Origin: Solibaculum_A intestinale
GTDB lineage: Bacteria > Bacillota > Clostridia > Oscillospirales > Acutalibacteraceae
NCBI RefSeq assembly: GCF_040096205.1
Contig: NZ_JBBMFD010000047.1
Coordinates: forward strand, 1-5,219
Length of the DNA stretch: 5,219 nucleotides
Direction of reading: 5' to 3'
A model generated the notes under the pieces. That model had not been told where the DNA came from. It saw only the letters and a list, made by a program, of their open reading frames with translations, and made no database searches. Positions 1-5,219 of the stretch are shown here, one piece after another. Each line of letters opens with the position of its first letter. The first letter of the stretch is position 1. Made by a program: the position numbers and the translations under genes.

Positions 1-1719
1 CCACGATCGTTTGCGTTATATACGTGATTGACACCAACCGGCAAACGGGAACCGCTGGTAGCGGTATCGCCGATGGTGTAAACAAGATTCCCATTGAAAA
101 TATTTATATGTCCACTTCCACTTCGATTAGCCATTTGACTATGATAATTCCAATAATCCTCCATACCCCAAGTGTTTTTGTACCAAAAGATCCCACTTGG
201 CAAAACCATTTCCGATATCCCGCCAGACAAATCGAAATCTGAACCAATCAGCTCGACACAGGCAAGCCTGCCGTTGAGCTCGTCCTCTCTGCGTAGCATA
301 ATGCCATAGTTTTGCCCGTTGTACCATTTGCGTACCGCCTTGGTTATATCAAAAGACAAAGGATATCCATTTGTACTATTTGACACCGTCTCGTAGTCCA
401 AAATCCAATCGGACCGGTCGGGACAGTAATTCCAGGTTAAGCCGTCGCCCCAGTCGCCCATATTTTCATGAGCCATGATATTCATCGGTTGGCCGTCCGG
501 GCAGTCGTAGTTATATTGATAGATATTCAGCTCCGCTTTGGTGATCAACGCACCTTGATCCAAATTGGGTAAATCTGCAAATTTCAAGTAGGTTTGTGTT
601 TCCCCCTTGGCGCTGTCGCATCCTACAAAGACATTGTCGGAGAGATAGCCGCTGTTGTCATTTGGATTGGCAAGATAAATATAGCTCTCGTAGATGTTTC
701 GGGAATCTTTGCTGGTTTCCGCAATAGGATCGATCACCACGGGGTAAGCCCGTTCGGAGGCGTTGAGCCATTCCTGGTCTGCGATGACCCGAACCACGCT
801 CTCGTGGATGTTCTTCCCCGGTTCCACCTCAAAGCGCACGTCCCGGCTGATTTCCCCGTTGGCATCCACCATGTAGGGGGCCGCCAAGGTGTAGATCACG
901 TCCTGGGGCGCGGCGTTTTCCACCAAAGACAGGCTGCCGTCCTCTTCCGCCCGGATGTGCATCCGGTTGTGGCGGATGTGAAAGGAAATGGCCTGGCCGG
1001 CGGCGGATTTGTCGTTTAAAATGATGTTTTCCTTCACCGTTTTGCCGGTGACGATATATTGGACGTCGATGTTTGGGTAGACGTCCTCGTAAAGGGCTTC
1101 GCTCTGGTTCTTGGAAACCCCCATCTTTTTCTGGTTGTAGGCATGGATCTCTTCCTGGGTCACCGGTATTTCTTCCGATTTGTCCGAAAGTGCAGTTACC
1201 GGCTCGGTCACCAGGATGTCCTTGTTTCCTCCACTTTTCTGGGCGTTTTCGAAGCCCCAGGAAAGCTGATAGTCCCCGTCGTCCAGGGTGACCAGGCGCT
1301 TGTGGTCCCGTTTCTTCGTAAACTTCACCGTTACGTCGTTGGCGGCGTTCTCAAAAACTTCCCCGATCTGGCTGTCGGTGGCTTCCGCCAGGGAGCCCCT
1401 CCGCCAGGGAGTTGTCGATTTCCTCCCAGGAGCCGTCCTTCGTCTGGTAGTGAACCGGTTCGTTGTACACCGCGGCAATGCCGTTGCCGTGCTCAGTGAG
1501 GAAATATTTCGTAGTGCCGTCCCGTTTTTCTTCCTGCTCGCCGATGATTTGGTATTCCGACTCTTTTTCCGGGTCCGGGAGCGGATAGTCCAGCGGGTCG
1601 GTAACCGACGGCTGGGACGGATCGTAGTCCATGGCGAGCACGTCTAATTGCATCACGCTTAGTAGCAGGGTAAAGGTTAACAGGTAGGAGATCGCTTTCA
1701 AAAACCATTTGCACTTCAT
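1..1719 (-). pseudogene. Secreted RHS-family / DNRLRE-domain wall protein, N-terminal part, frameshifted and cut by window edge
   Basis: The start ATG (1717-1719) follows an AAAAGGGG ribosome binding site with about 8 bases spacing. The first ~29 residues form a signal peptide (KCK, a hydrophobic stretch, then DVLA), so the product is exported. The first frame ends at 1351 after 122 codons. Removing one base, or the 16-base duplication at 1384-1399, gives an open frame of about 567-572 codons to the window edge. That frame holds a charged N-terminal region with WEEIDNSL and YQLSWGFENA, a segment with YPNIDVQYIVTGKTVKENI, then a DNRLRE domain at about residues 330-480 (NSGYLSDNVFVGCDS, TYLKFADLP, FDITKAVRKWYNG, YGIMLRRED). 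It ends with INIFNGNLVYTIGDT and LPVGVNHVYNANDR, the typical entry into the RHS/YD-repeat region of Clostridial proteins. Known family members are very large surface proteins, some with C-terminal toxins; that end lies outside the window. Family call is firm; whether the gene is broken in the living cell is uncertain. Confidence 0.85.
1384..1411. repeat. 12-bp direct repeat with 4-bp spacer at the frameshift of the RHS gene
   Basis: TCCGCCAGGGAG occurs at 1384-1395 and again at 1400-1411, separated by CCCC. Sixteen extra bases (12+4) equal five codons plus one base, which shifts the frame of the minus-strand gene. Removing one 16-base unit yields NSLAEATDSQ; removing only one base of the G4 run (1396-1399 read on the minus strand) yields NSLAEGSLAEATDSQ. 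Both restore the downstream frame. Confidence 0.9.
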
Positions 1720-1727
1720 TGAATATA

Positions 1728-1735
1728 CCCCTTTT
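1728..1735 (-). promoter_or_regulatory. Ribosome binding site of the RHS-family gene
   Basis: AAAAGGGG on the minus strand lies 8 bases before the ATG at 1717-1719. The sequence GGGGTAT here also occurs in the leader terminator hairpin (its GGGG loop), and a CCCC upstream in the leader could pair with either copy. That pairing is inference only. Confidence 0.6.
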
Positions 1736-1776
1736 TTCGATATCGGTGAATCTCTTTCTCCATAAAATCAGGCAAC

Positions 1777-1808
1777 AAAAAAGGCGCCGGATACCCCTAT
1801 CCGATGCC
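1777..1808 (-). terminator. Rho-independent terminator inside the 5' leader of the RHS-family gene (candidate attenuator)
   Basis: Read on the minus strand, CGGATA-GGGG-TATCCG forms a perfect 6-bp stem. It is extended by a G.U pair, one mismatch and three further pairs (GGC/GCC), and is followed by six T (1782-1777). It lies about 58 bases before the RHS start codon. No gene lies between it and the separate terminator at 2041-2079, so it cannot plausibly serve the upstream operon. The likely role is conditional termination in the RHS leader. Confidence 0.7.
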
Positions 1809-1856
1809 TCATCATTTTCTCTCCACGGGGACCATCTCCCTTTTCTTTATGGGCAG

Positions 1857-1885
1857 ATGTTATCACGATGCTAAAAATCTGTAAA
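1857..1885 (-). promoter_or_regulatory. Candidate sigma-70/A promoter for the RHS-family gene
   Basis: On the minus strand TTTACA (1885-1880) is followed after 17 bases by TAACAT (1862-1857); GATAAC at a 15-base spacing is an alternative -10. Each box matches consensus only partly. The position fits a transcript beginning near 1850 and running through the leader terminator. The rest of the gene-free stretch up to 2040 shows no convincing ORF or repeat. Confidence 0.4.
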
Positions 1886-2040
1886 GTTATTATGAACATA
1901 TTTATCGCTTTTTGGTATTCTTTGTCGCCTTTTTTGCAGAAATTTCTTTGAGAAAGGCTGCAAGCAGTCTGTTGCATGAAAAAGTTCACCAAAACGCAAT
2001 TATTGAAAAGATACCGGAAAAACGGAAAGCGGGCTAGCTG

Positions 2041-2079
2041 AATAAAAAAAACAGGTCCTTGAATTCCAAGGACCTGTTT
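2041..2079 (-). terminator. Strong rho-independent terminator of the XRE/coiled-coil operon
   Basis: A perfect 13-bp stem (2049-2061 with 2067-2079) closes a 5-base loop AATTC. On the minus strand it is followed by a T-rich tract (2051-2041). It starts six bases after the TAG stop at 2085-2087. There is no comparable T tract on the plus side, so it acts for the minus-strand operon. Confidence 0.9.
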
Positions 2080-2084
2080 CAATC

Positions 2085-2379
2085 CTATTTCACTTGTTTG
2101 AGCTTAACAATATCCGCCCGATCTTCGGAAACCACTTCCTTGATCGCAAAGACGTCGTTATGGATTTCATCCACCTTTTTCTTCCAGAGCATCGAGTTTG
2201 TCAAATTTCTCGACAAAAGAGCTGTTCTGCTCATAGAGCAGCTGAAGCCTTGGGCCAATCACATTTTCCAACGCCAAGTCCGTCTTTGCAGTGCGTTGGT
2301 CTACGTCGTCTAATTTTTTATCCATAACCCCAATTTTATTTAGTATGGTTGTCAATATATCTTTTAACTCTGTATCCAT
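2085..2379 (-). pseudogene. Small coiled-coil protein of unknown function, frameshifted near residue 69
   Basis: The start ATG (2377-2379) has a TAGGAG ribosome binding site at 2393-2388, and the stop codon of the upstream XRE gene lies inside that site, so the two are a tight operon. The first frame codes 70 residues and stops at 2167. Removing one A from the run of five at 2176-2180 (minus-strand sense) gives a 97-residue protein ending at TAG 2085-2087, just before the terminator. The protein is highly charged with heptad-like spacing (TILNKIGVMDKKLDDVDQRT; after correction KVDEIHNDVFAIKEVV) and probably folds as long helices. It has no catalytic motif, signal peptide or membrane segment. 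Similar small helical proteins often follow XRE regulators in Clostridia, but I cannot name a role. The restored frame continues the helical pattern up to the terminator, so I trust the longer reading. Confidence 0.75.
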
Positions 2380-2390
2380 AATAATCGCTC

Positions 2391-2756
2391 CTATCGATCC
2401 TTAATAATACTATCTATTAAGCTTTCTAGATTTACCAACTCATTTGAATTCATTTTCTCCATCTTTTTCAAGATCCTTTTCATTAGTGGCGGATCATGAT
2501 AATCTGCATTAAAAAACTCAATTTCGGTTATGCCAAAATAATTACAGATATTGAAAAACTATGTCATGCTGGGTAAAGCTTTACCTGAAGAAATATGATG
2601 TATGTAATTTCTAGCATTACCAAGTTCAAATGACATCTGTACTTCATTGACACCTTTTTTTAACCTTAGTTCAGTGAGTCTGTTTCGAAAAAAATCTTTA
2701 GATTTTTCTATTTCCATGTCTAACTCATCAGAATCCAATCGTTGATATTCTTTCAA
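2391..2756 (-). pseudogene. XRE-family HTH transcriptional regulator interrupted by an in-frame TAG
   Basis: Translation probably starts at TTG (2754-2756), with AAGGTGG at 2772-2766 about 9 bases upstream; no ATG sits nearby. Residues ~23-65 form a helix-turn-helix of the Cro/C1 type (RLTELRLKKGVNEVQMSFEL, then YIHHISSGKALPSMT). Codon 66 is TAG (2561-2559). The same frame continues for 55 codons (FFNICNYFGITEIEFFNADY, then a lysine-rich helix ending SIIKDR) to TAG at 2393-2391. Family members normally have E at the interrupted place (SMTEFFxICxYFGIT), so one GAG-to-TAG change explains it. The truncated product would lack the last HTH helix and the C-terminal tail. The gene is AT-rich compared with the RHS and sigma genes, which hints at separate ancestry. 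It is the first gene of an operon and faces away from the sigma operon. Confidence 0.8.
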
Positions 2757-2765
2757 AACAGTTCA

Positions 2766-2772
2766 CCACCTT
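2766..2772 (-). promoter_or_regulatory. Ribosome binding site deciding a TTG start for the XRE gene
   Basis: AAGGTGG on the minus strand lies 9 bases before TTG 2756-2754. The next in-frame ATG is 13 codons later and would leave this site too far away, so TTG is preferred. Confidence 0.6.
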
Positions 2773-2807
2773 GTTAAAAATAGCGTATCATATCGTTTGA
2801 AAATCCG

Positions 2808-2834
2808 ATTATATTAAATGGTGAAAAATCTCAA
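2808..2834 (-). promoter_or_regulatory. Candidate promoter of the XRE/coiled-coil operon
   Basis: On the minus strand TTGAGA (2834-2829) and a perfect TATAAT (2813-2808) are separated by 15 bases, slightly short. Transcription would begin near 2801 and leave a leader of about 45 bases before the TTG start. Confidence 0.5.
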
Positions 2835-2841
2835 TTATCTA

Positions 2842-2871
2842 TTGAAAAGTTACATATAATAGCGATATGCT
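2842..2871 (+). promoter_or_regulatory. Candidate promoter of the sigma-factor operon
   Basis: TTGAAA (2842-2847) and TATGCT (2866-2871) have an 18-base spacer. A perfect TATAAT at 2855-2860 also exists but has no good -35 box at the right distance. Which of the two is used, or whether the operon is read by its own sigma factor, cannot be decided from the sequence. Confidence 0.35.
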
Positions 2872-2903
2872 TAAAAAGTGCCATAGAAGAGTGTTTTTTA
2901 CTC

Positions 2904-2921
2904 AATAATTTCGAAATTATT
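2904..2921. promoter_or_regulatory. 18-bp perfect palindrome, candidate operator upstream of the sigma gene
   Basis: AATAATTTCGAAATTATT is its own reverse complement. It lies 20 bases before the sigma-factor ATG and downstream of the candidate promoter, a typical position for a repressor roadblock. The neighbouring XRE regulators are candidate binders. It has no loop and no T tract, so it is not a terminator. Confidence 0.45.
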
Positions 2922-2940
2922 ACTATAGAAAGGTACTATC

Positions 2941-3468
2941 ATGACACCCACACACCCATTAAACCCGGAAGAGGCGGAATATATCAAAGCATTGTTTGAG
3001 GAATTTTATCCGCTTCTGAAAAAGACCGCGCTTGCGATCTGCCCGGACAGCGCGGAGGACGCGGTGATCGAAGCCTGCATCCGGCTTTCCGGCAAGGTGG
3101 AGCTTCTTCAAACCCTCGATCATCCAGCCCTTGCCGTCTATGTCCGAACAACCATACGAAACACGGCCATCCGAGAATCCTCCAAGCGGAGCCGCTTTTG
3201 GGAGCGCAGCCGGACGGTGGAGGAGCTTTACCAACGGGCGGAGCTGCTGCCGGGGGAACAGTTGGAAGAGGCGGAAGGGTTTGCGTCCCTTCTGTCCGGG
3301 TTGTCAGCTCTCGACCGCGATTTGGTGTTCCTCCGGTACTGCCTCGACTTTGACCTGGCCATGATCGCAAAAGAGACCGGGCTGCGCAGCTCCTACATAG
3401 CGGAACGACTCTATCAGGCAAGAAAGAAAATCAAAAGGAAGTCAAAGGAGGAAAATGAAAATGCGTAA
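2941..3468 (+). CDS. ECF-like RNA polymerase sigma-70 family sigma factor
   Basis: This 175-residue protein is the expected size for an ECF sigma factor. Residues ~20-85 match region 2 (EEFYPLLKKTALAICPDSAED, YVRTTIRNTAIRESSKRSR), which binds core polymerase and the -10 box. After an acidic linker, residues ~112-168 form region 4 (LSALDRDLVFLRYCLDFDLA, MIAKETGLRSSYIAERLYQA, RKKIKRK), a helix-turn-helix for the -35 box. The start ATG follows GAAAGG with 7 bases spacing. Its stop overlaps the start of the DUF4367 gene, so the two are translationally coupled, as usual for a sigma/anti-sigma pair. It is the only gene in the window without an apparent lesion. The target promoters are unknown. Confidence 0.88.
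   Translation: MTPTHPLNPEEAEYIKALFEEFYPLLKKTALAICPDSAEDAVIEACIRLSGKVELLQTLDHPALAVYVRTTIRNTAIRESSKRSRFWERSRTVEELYQRAELLPGEQLEEAEGFASLLSGLSALDRDLVFLRYCLDFDLAMIAKETGLRSSYIAERLYQARKKIKRKSKEENENA
3446..3451 (+). promoter_or_regulatory. Ribosome binding site of the DUF4367 gene, inside the sigma gene
   Basis: AGGAGG lies 3 bases before ATG 3455 and 9 bases before ATG 3461. The second spacing is normal, so 3461 is the better start. The two ATGs are in the same frame. Confidence 0.7.
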
Positions 3469-4162
3469 GCCTTTGACGATGGAACAACTCAAACGGGAAA
3501 AAGCCGAACTGAAATTTAAAGAGGCGGTTTTAAACACCTGCCGGAAAGAGGGAAAGGAGCTGATCAAAGAATCAGAAGCCTTGAAAGCACAGGGAATCCA
3601 GCCGAGCACCCCGGAACGGGAACGGCTCAGAAAGAGCCTGGCGAAGCGAACCAGGAAAATCAGCGGGTTTCATCTGACCGTGTTCGCCCGCAACGCCGTG
3701 GTTTCCCTGATGGCCCTCGTCTGCGTCGGAGTCTTGGTAGCTGTTGCGGTTCCCCCGGCGCGTGCAGAACTTGTCAAATACCTGTCCGCTTTAAACTCCC
3801 CGGGGCCGAACATCGAAATCAATTTCCATGGGGACGGGGCCAGCGCCTATCAAAATCTGGCCGGAATTCACTTTCCGCAGTCCCTTCCCCAAGGATATGC
3901 ATTCAAAAAGGCAACCACGCTAGAAGGGATCACACAGGTGGAATTCGGGAACGAAGAGGGGGAAAGCCTGTTCTTTTTGCAGCAGCGCTCGAAAGCGTCC
4001 GGGCTGACGGACGGAGAAAATCTGGACGACGCGCAGACAGTCATGGTCGGATCATGCCACGGCTTCTTCACCGAAAAAGACGGCGTTACCCTGCTGACCT
4101 GGGACGATAACACCTATTTATATTCTCTGCAAGGAACTCTCTCAAAGGAGGAACTGATTTAG
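3461..4162 (+). CDS. Membrane-anchored DUF4367-domain protein, probable anti-sigma factor
   Basis: From the ATG at 3461 the protein has 233 residues (235 from 3455). It has a charged cytoplasmic N-terminus rich in K/E (residues ~1-70), one transmembrane helix at about 75-98 (VVSLMALVCVGVLVAVAVPP), and an extracellular C-terminal domain. That domain carries DUF4367 hallmarks: FPQSLPQGYAF, VEFGNEEGESLFFLQQR, and LLTWDDNTYLYSLQGTLSKE near the end. Known proteins of this plan sit behind ECF sigma genes, where the cytoplasmic part holds the sigma factor and the outer domain senses an envelope signal; that role is inferred here. Oddity: after the TAG stop (4160-4162) the frame stays open for 14 codons (WAKASRPSKGRFQ) to TAA at 4202-4204. 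The sequence KEELI-stop-WAKAS resembles the usual DUF4367 ending (ELIxxAxS), so the stop may be a late nonsense mutation that trims only the tail. Confidence 0.82.
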   Translation: MRKPLTMEQLKREKAELKFKEAVLNTCRKEGKELIKESEALKAQGIQPSTPERERLRKSLAKRTRKISGFHLTVFARNAVVSLMALVCVGVLVAVAVPPARAELVKYLSALNSPGPNIEINFHGDGASAYQNLAGIHFPQSLPQGYAFKKATTLEGITQVEFGNEEGESLFFLQQRSKASGLTDGENLDDAQTVMVGSCHGFFTEKDGVTLLTWDDNTYLYSLQGTLSKEELI

Positions 4163-4167
4163 TGGGC

Positions 4168-4198
4168 GAAAGCGTCCCGACCGAGTAAGGGGCGCTTC
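4168..4198 (+). other. Imperfect hairpin between the anti-sigma and secreted-protein genes
   Basis: Bases 4170-4178 pair with 4189-4197 (9 bp with one G.T), plus one more pair past a bulged A, around a 10-base loop. No T tract follows on either strand, so it is not an intrinsic terminator. It may process or stabilise the polycistronic mRNA, or it may be incidental, since it lies within the open extension of the upstream frame. Confidence 0.35.
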
Positions 4199-4210
4199 CA
4201 ATAAACAAAA

Positions 4211-4216
4211 AAGGAG
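4211..4216 (+). promoter_or_regulatory. Ribosome binding site of the secreted-protein gene
   Basis: AAGGAG lies 10 bases before the ATG at 4227 and fixes this start, which opens a clean signal peptide. Confidence 0.75.
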
Positions 4217-4226
4217 ATCGAGAAAA

Positions 4227-4731
4227 ATGAAGAATGGAAAACGAATCCTGCTGGCGGCGGTTATGGCGCTGACCCTGCTGGCAAACTCTGTCCCGGTGTT
4301 TGCCGCCGATTTGCAGCCGGCTGAACCCACTACCGCACCGTACACGTACTTGGCCCAAACCGGGTCGCCGGAAAGAGCTGGCCCCTCGGATGCAATACCT
4401 CAGCAGCGTGTTCACCGACATGGAAATCAAGAACGGAAAAGCCTACTGCCAGGGGAATTACACGACGTTTAAAGATGTCAAGGTCACGCTGACCGTCACC
4501 CTTCAGAAGTCGCCGCTCAACGTCACGCTGGATTCCTATTGGATCAATGTGCCTGGGGCGAGCTGGTCGCAAACCTGGACGGGGGCCGGGCAGAACATCA
4601 TCAGCGAAAACAAGGGGGACCTTGCCCACTATTACTACTATCGAACGGAAACCACGGCGACCGTTTTTAACGGTTCTGTTCCTTTGGAATCGGTGGTCGT
4701 CCATTCTGAGACATCGTATTACGGAGGGTGA
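4227..4731 (+). pseudogene. Small secreted protein of unknown function, frameshifted near residue 49
   Basis: The N-terminus is a textbook signal peptide (MKNGKR, then LLAAVMALTLLANSVPV, cleavage near FAA at ~26-27). The first frame ends at 4472 after 81 codons, and its second half is not protein-like. Removing one A from the AAA at 4372-4374 gives SPEELAPRMQYLSSVFTDME and an open frame to TGA at 4729-4731, for a corrected length of 167 residues. The mature part (PRMQYLSSV, MEIKNGKAYCQGNY, VKVTLTVTLQKSP, ETTATVFNGSVPLESVVVHS) alternates like a beta-sandwich, and resembles small exported Clostridial proteins that I cannot name firmly. No catalytic motif is seen. Its place directly behind a sigma/anti-sigma pair suggests an envelope role or feedback on the sensor. 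Its stop overlaps the next start (TGATG). Confidence 0.75.
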
Positions 4732-5190
4732 TGAAGGCAATGACTCCTTTCCATCGGTATCTTCATTTGGTCAGGGTGTTTCAGCGATTCCTCAACAAAA
4801 ATTGCCTGAGCGTTTCGGAAATTGCGAGGCAGTACCCAGATATCCTTGCCGTTTCTAAAAAAGCTGGAGGAACCTCAGTCCCCTATCACAACGTTTGATT
4901 TGAAAAGTGTGGACAGACTTGGAAAAGCCTTCAAAGATCACGGGGAAGACCTGACACAGCTTTGGAGTGTGGAAACTGCATTTCATGAGGAAATGGGTGA
5001 AATGGTAAAAGGGCTTCGGCTTAAGAAAAACGTCGATCTTATGACTGTATCCAATGCCACTGATATTCCATTGGAAGTGCTGGAAGATTTGGAGGAGGGG
5101 GACTTTTTCCCGAAAGAGATCCGTGCGAGTGATATCGAAGCGCTGAGTGTATACTACGGGGTTACAATCGAAATTTTACCGCAGCCATAA
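4731..5190 (+). pseudogene. XRE-like HTH protein, last gene of the sigma operon, frameshifted near residue 43
   Basis: The ATG at 4731 overlaps the previous stop by one base, with GGAGG at 4723-4727; ATG 4740 in the same frame is an alternative. The first frame (MTPFHRYLHLVRVFQRFLNK, then SVSEIARQYPDILAV) stops at 4898. A second frame, open from before 4822, runs to TAA 5190. Removing one A from the run of six at 4857-4862 joins them as DILAVSKKLEEPQS for a 152-residue protein; removing a T from TTT (4852-4854) also works. Residues ~92-148 look like a Cro/C1 helix-turn-helix (EMVKGLRLKKNVDLMTVSNA, EVLEDLEEGDFFP, IEALSVYYGVTIEIL). The N-terminal half is a helical region I do not recognise. It could regulate this operon, perhaps through the palindrome at 2904-2921; that is inference. 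If translation starts at TTG 4822, only the C-terminal HTH part would be made. Confidence 0.72.
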
Positions 5191-5192
5191 TC

Positions 5193-5219
5193 AAAAAAGC
5201 GGCCCGCCCAATTGTCGGG
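5193..5219 (+). terminator. Probable rho-independent terminator, cut by the window edge
   Basis: AAAAAAGCGGCCCG begins three bases after the last stop. CCCG (5203-5206) already pairs with CGGG (5216-5219) around a 9-base loop. If the next bases read CCGC followed by T's, this is a complete intrinsic terminator; the far arm is not visible. Confidence 0.5.

Larger units (their letters stand above)
1720..1850 (-). promoter_or_regulatory. Candidate structured 5' leader (attenuation or riboswitch-like) of the RHS-family gene
   Basis: If transcription starts near 1850, the leader is about 130 bases. On the minus strand it holds a small hairpin GGGA-GATGG-TCCC (1840-1828), then GATG-AGG-CATC (1813-1803). 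The latter uses bases that also form the outer arm of the terminator at 1777-1808, so the two structures exclude each other. I do not recognise it as any riboswitch class I know (checked mentally against c-di-GMP, c-di-AMP, T-box, ZTP, preQ1, M-box, THF, glycine). The controlling signal is unknown. Confidence 0.4.

Noticed and set aside
594..1647. Several plus-strand ORFs of 119-146 codons
   Set aside because: They lie opposite the RHS-family gene, whose frame shows signal peptide and DNRLRE motifs. They are shadows with no domain and no proper start signals.
1777..1850. Assignment of the RHS leader to a known riboswitch
   Set aside because: Conserved cores of the classes I could recall do not match, so I leave it as an unclassified candidate leader.
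1768..2082. Minus-strand ORF of 104 codons over the RHS leader
   Set aside because: It runs through both the candidate promoter and the leader terminator, has no ribosome binding site at its start and shows no domain.
4162..4188. Tiny 8-codon ORF starting GTG, overlapping the DUF4367 stop (TAGTG) and preceded by AAAGGAGG at 4144-4151
   Set aside because: The AAAGGAGG is explained by the SKEEL codons of the DUF4367 gene, and the frame has no recognisable product. The open extension past the TAG is a better reading of this stretch.
4330..4740. Minus-strand ORF of 136 codons opposite the secreted protein
   Set aside because: Composition and lack of motifs mark it as antisense shadow; the plus frame has a clear signal peptide and beta-rich body.
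4547..4858. Plus-strand ORF of 103 codons bridging the secreted and XRE genes
   Set aside because: It is out of frame with both, is rich in R/P/G as expected for a shadow, and has no ribosome binding site.

Overview
The window looks like a piece of a mid-GC Firmicutes (Clostridia) chromosome, probably Oscillospiraceae/Ruminococcaceae-like. The evidence is strong AAGGAG-type ribosome binding sites, a lysine/glutamate-rich proteome, an ECF sigma/DUF4367 pair, XRE regulators of a type common in gut Clostridia, and a secreted DNRLRE/RHS-type wall protein. No rRNA, tRNA, CRISPR array, transposase or integrase is visible. Taxonomy is inferred from style only.

Layout. (1) Minus strand, 1-1719: the N-terminal ~570 residues of a large secreted RHS-family protein (signal peptide, N-terminal region, DNRLRE domain, start of the RHS region). 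It runs off the left edge and is frameshifted near residue 105 at a 12-bp direct repeat. (2) 1720-2040: its long 5' region, with a candidate promoter (about 1857-1885) and a rho-independent terminator (1777-1808) inside the leader, which suggests transcription attenuation. (3) Minus strand, 2041-2756: a two-gene operon of an XRE regulator (interrupted by an in-frame TAG) and a small coiled-coil protein (frameshifted), closed by a strong terminator. (4) 2773-2940: an AT-rich divergent regulatory region with an 18-bp perfect palindrome. (5) Plus strand, 2941-5190: a compact operon of ECF-type sigma factor, membrane-anchored DUF4367 protein (probable anti-sigma factor), small secreted protein and a second XRE-like protein. 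A terminator begins at the right edge.

Inferred function: the plus-strand operon resembles an envelope-signalling module, with a sigma factor held by a membrane partner and co-transcribed with an exported protein. The XRE genes and the RHS surface protein next door suggest an accessory surface or antagonism locus. No experiment or search supports this link.

The most striking property is that six of seven genes carry an apparent lesion while the reading frame resumes cleanly afterwards. There are four frame disruptions, each equivalent to one extra nucleotide and each explainable by a homopolymer run (G4, A5, A3, A6), and two in-frame TAG codons. Only the sigma factor looks untouched. Sequencing or assembly error, genuine decay of an accessory locus, and (least likely) recoding are the competing explanations.
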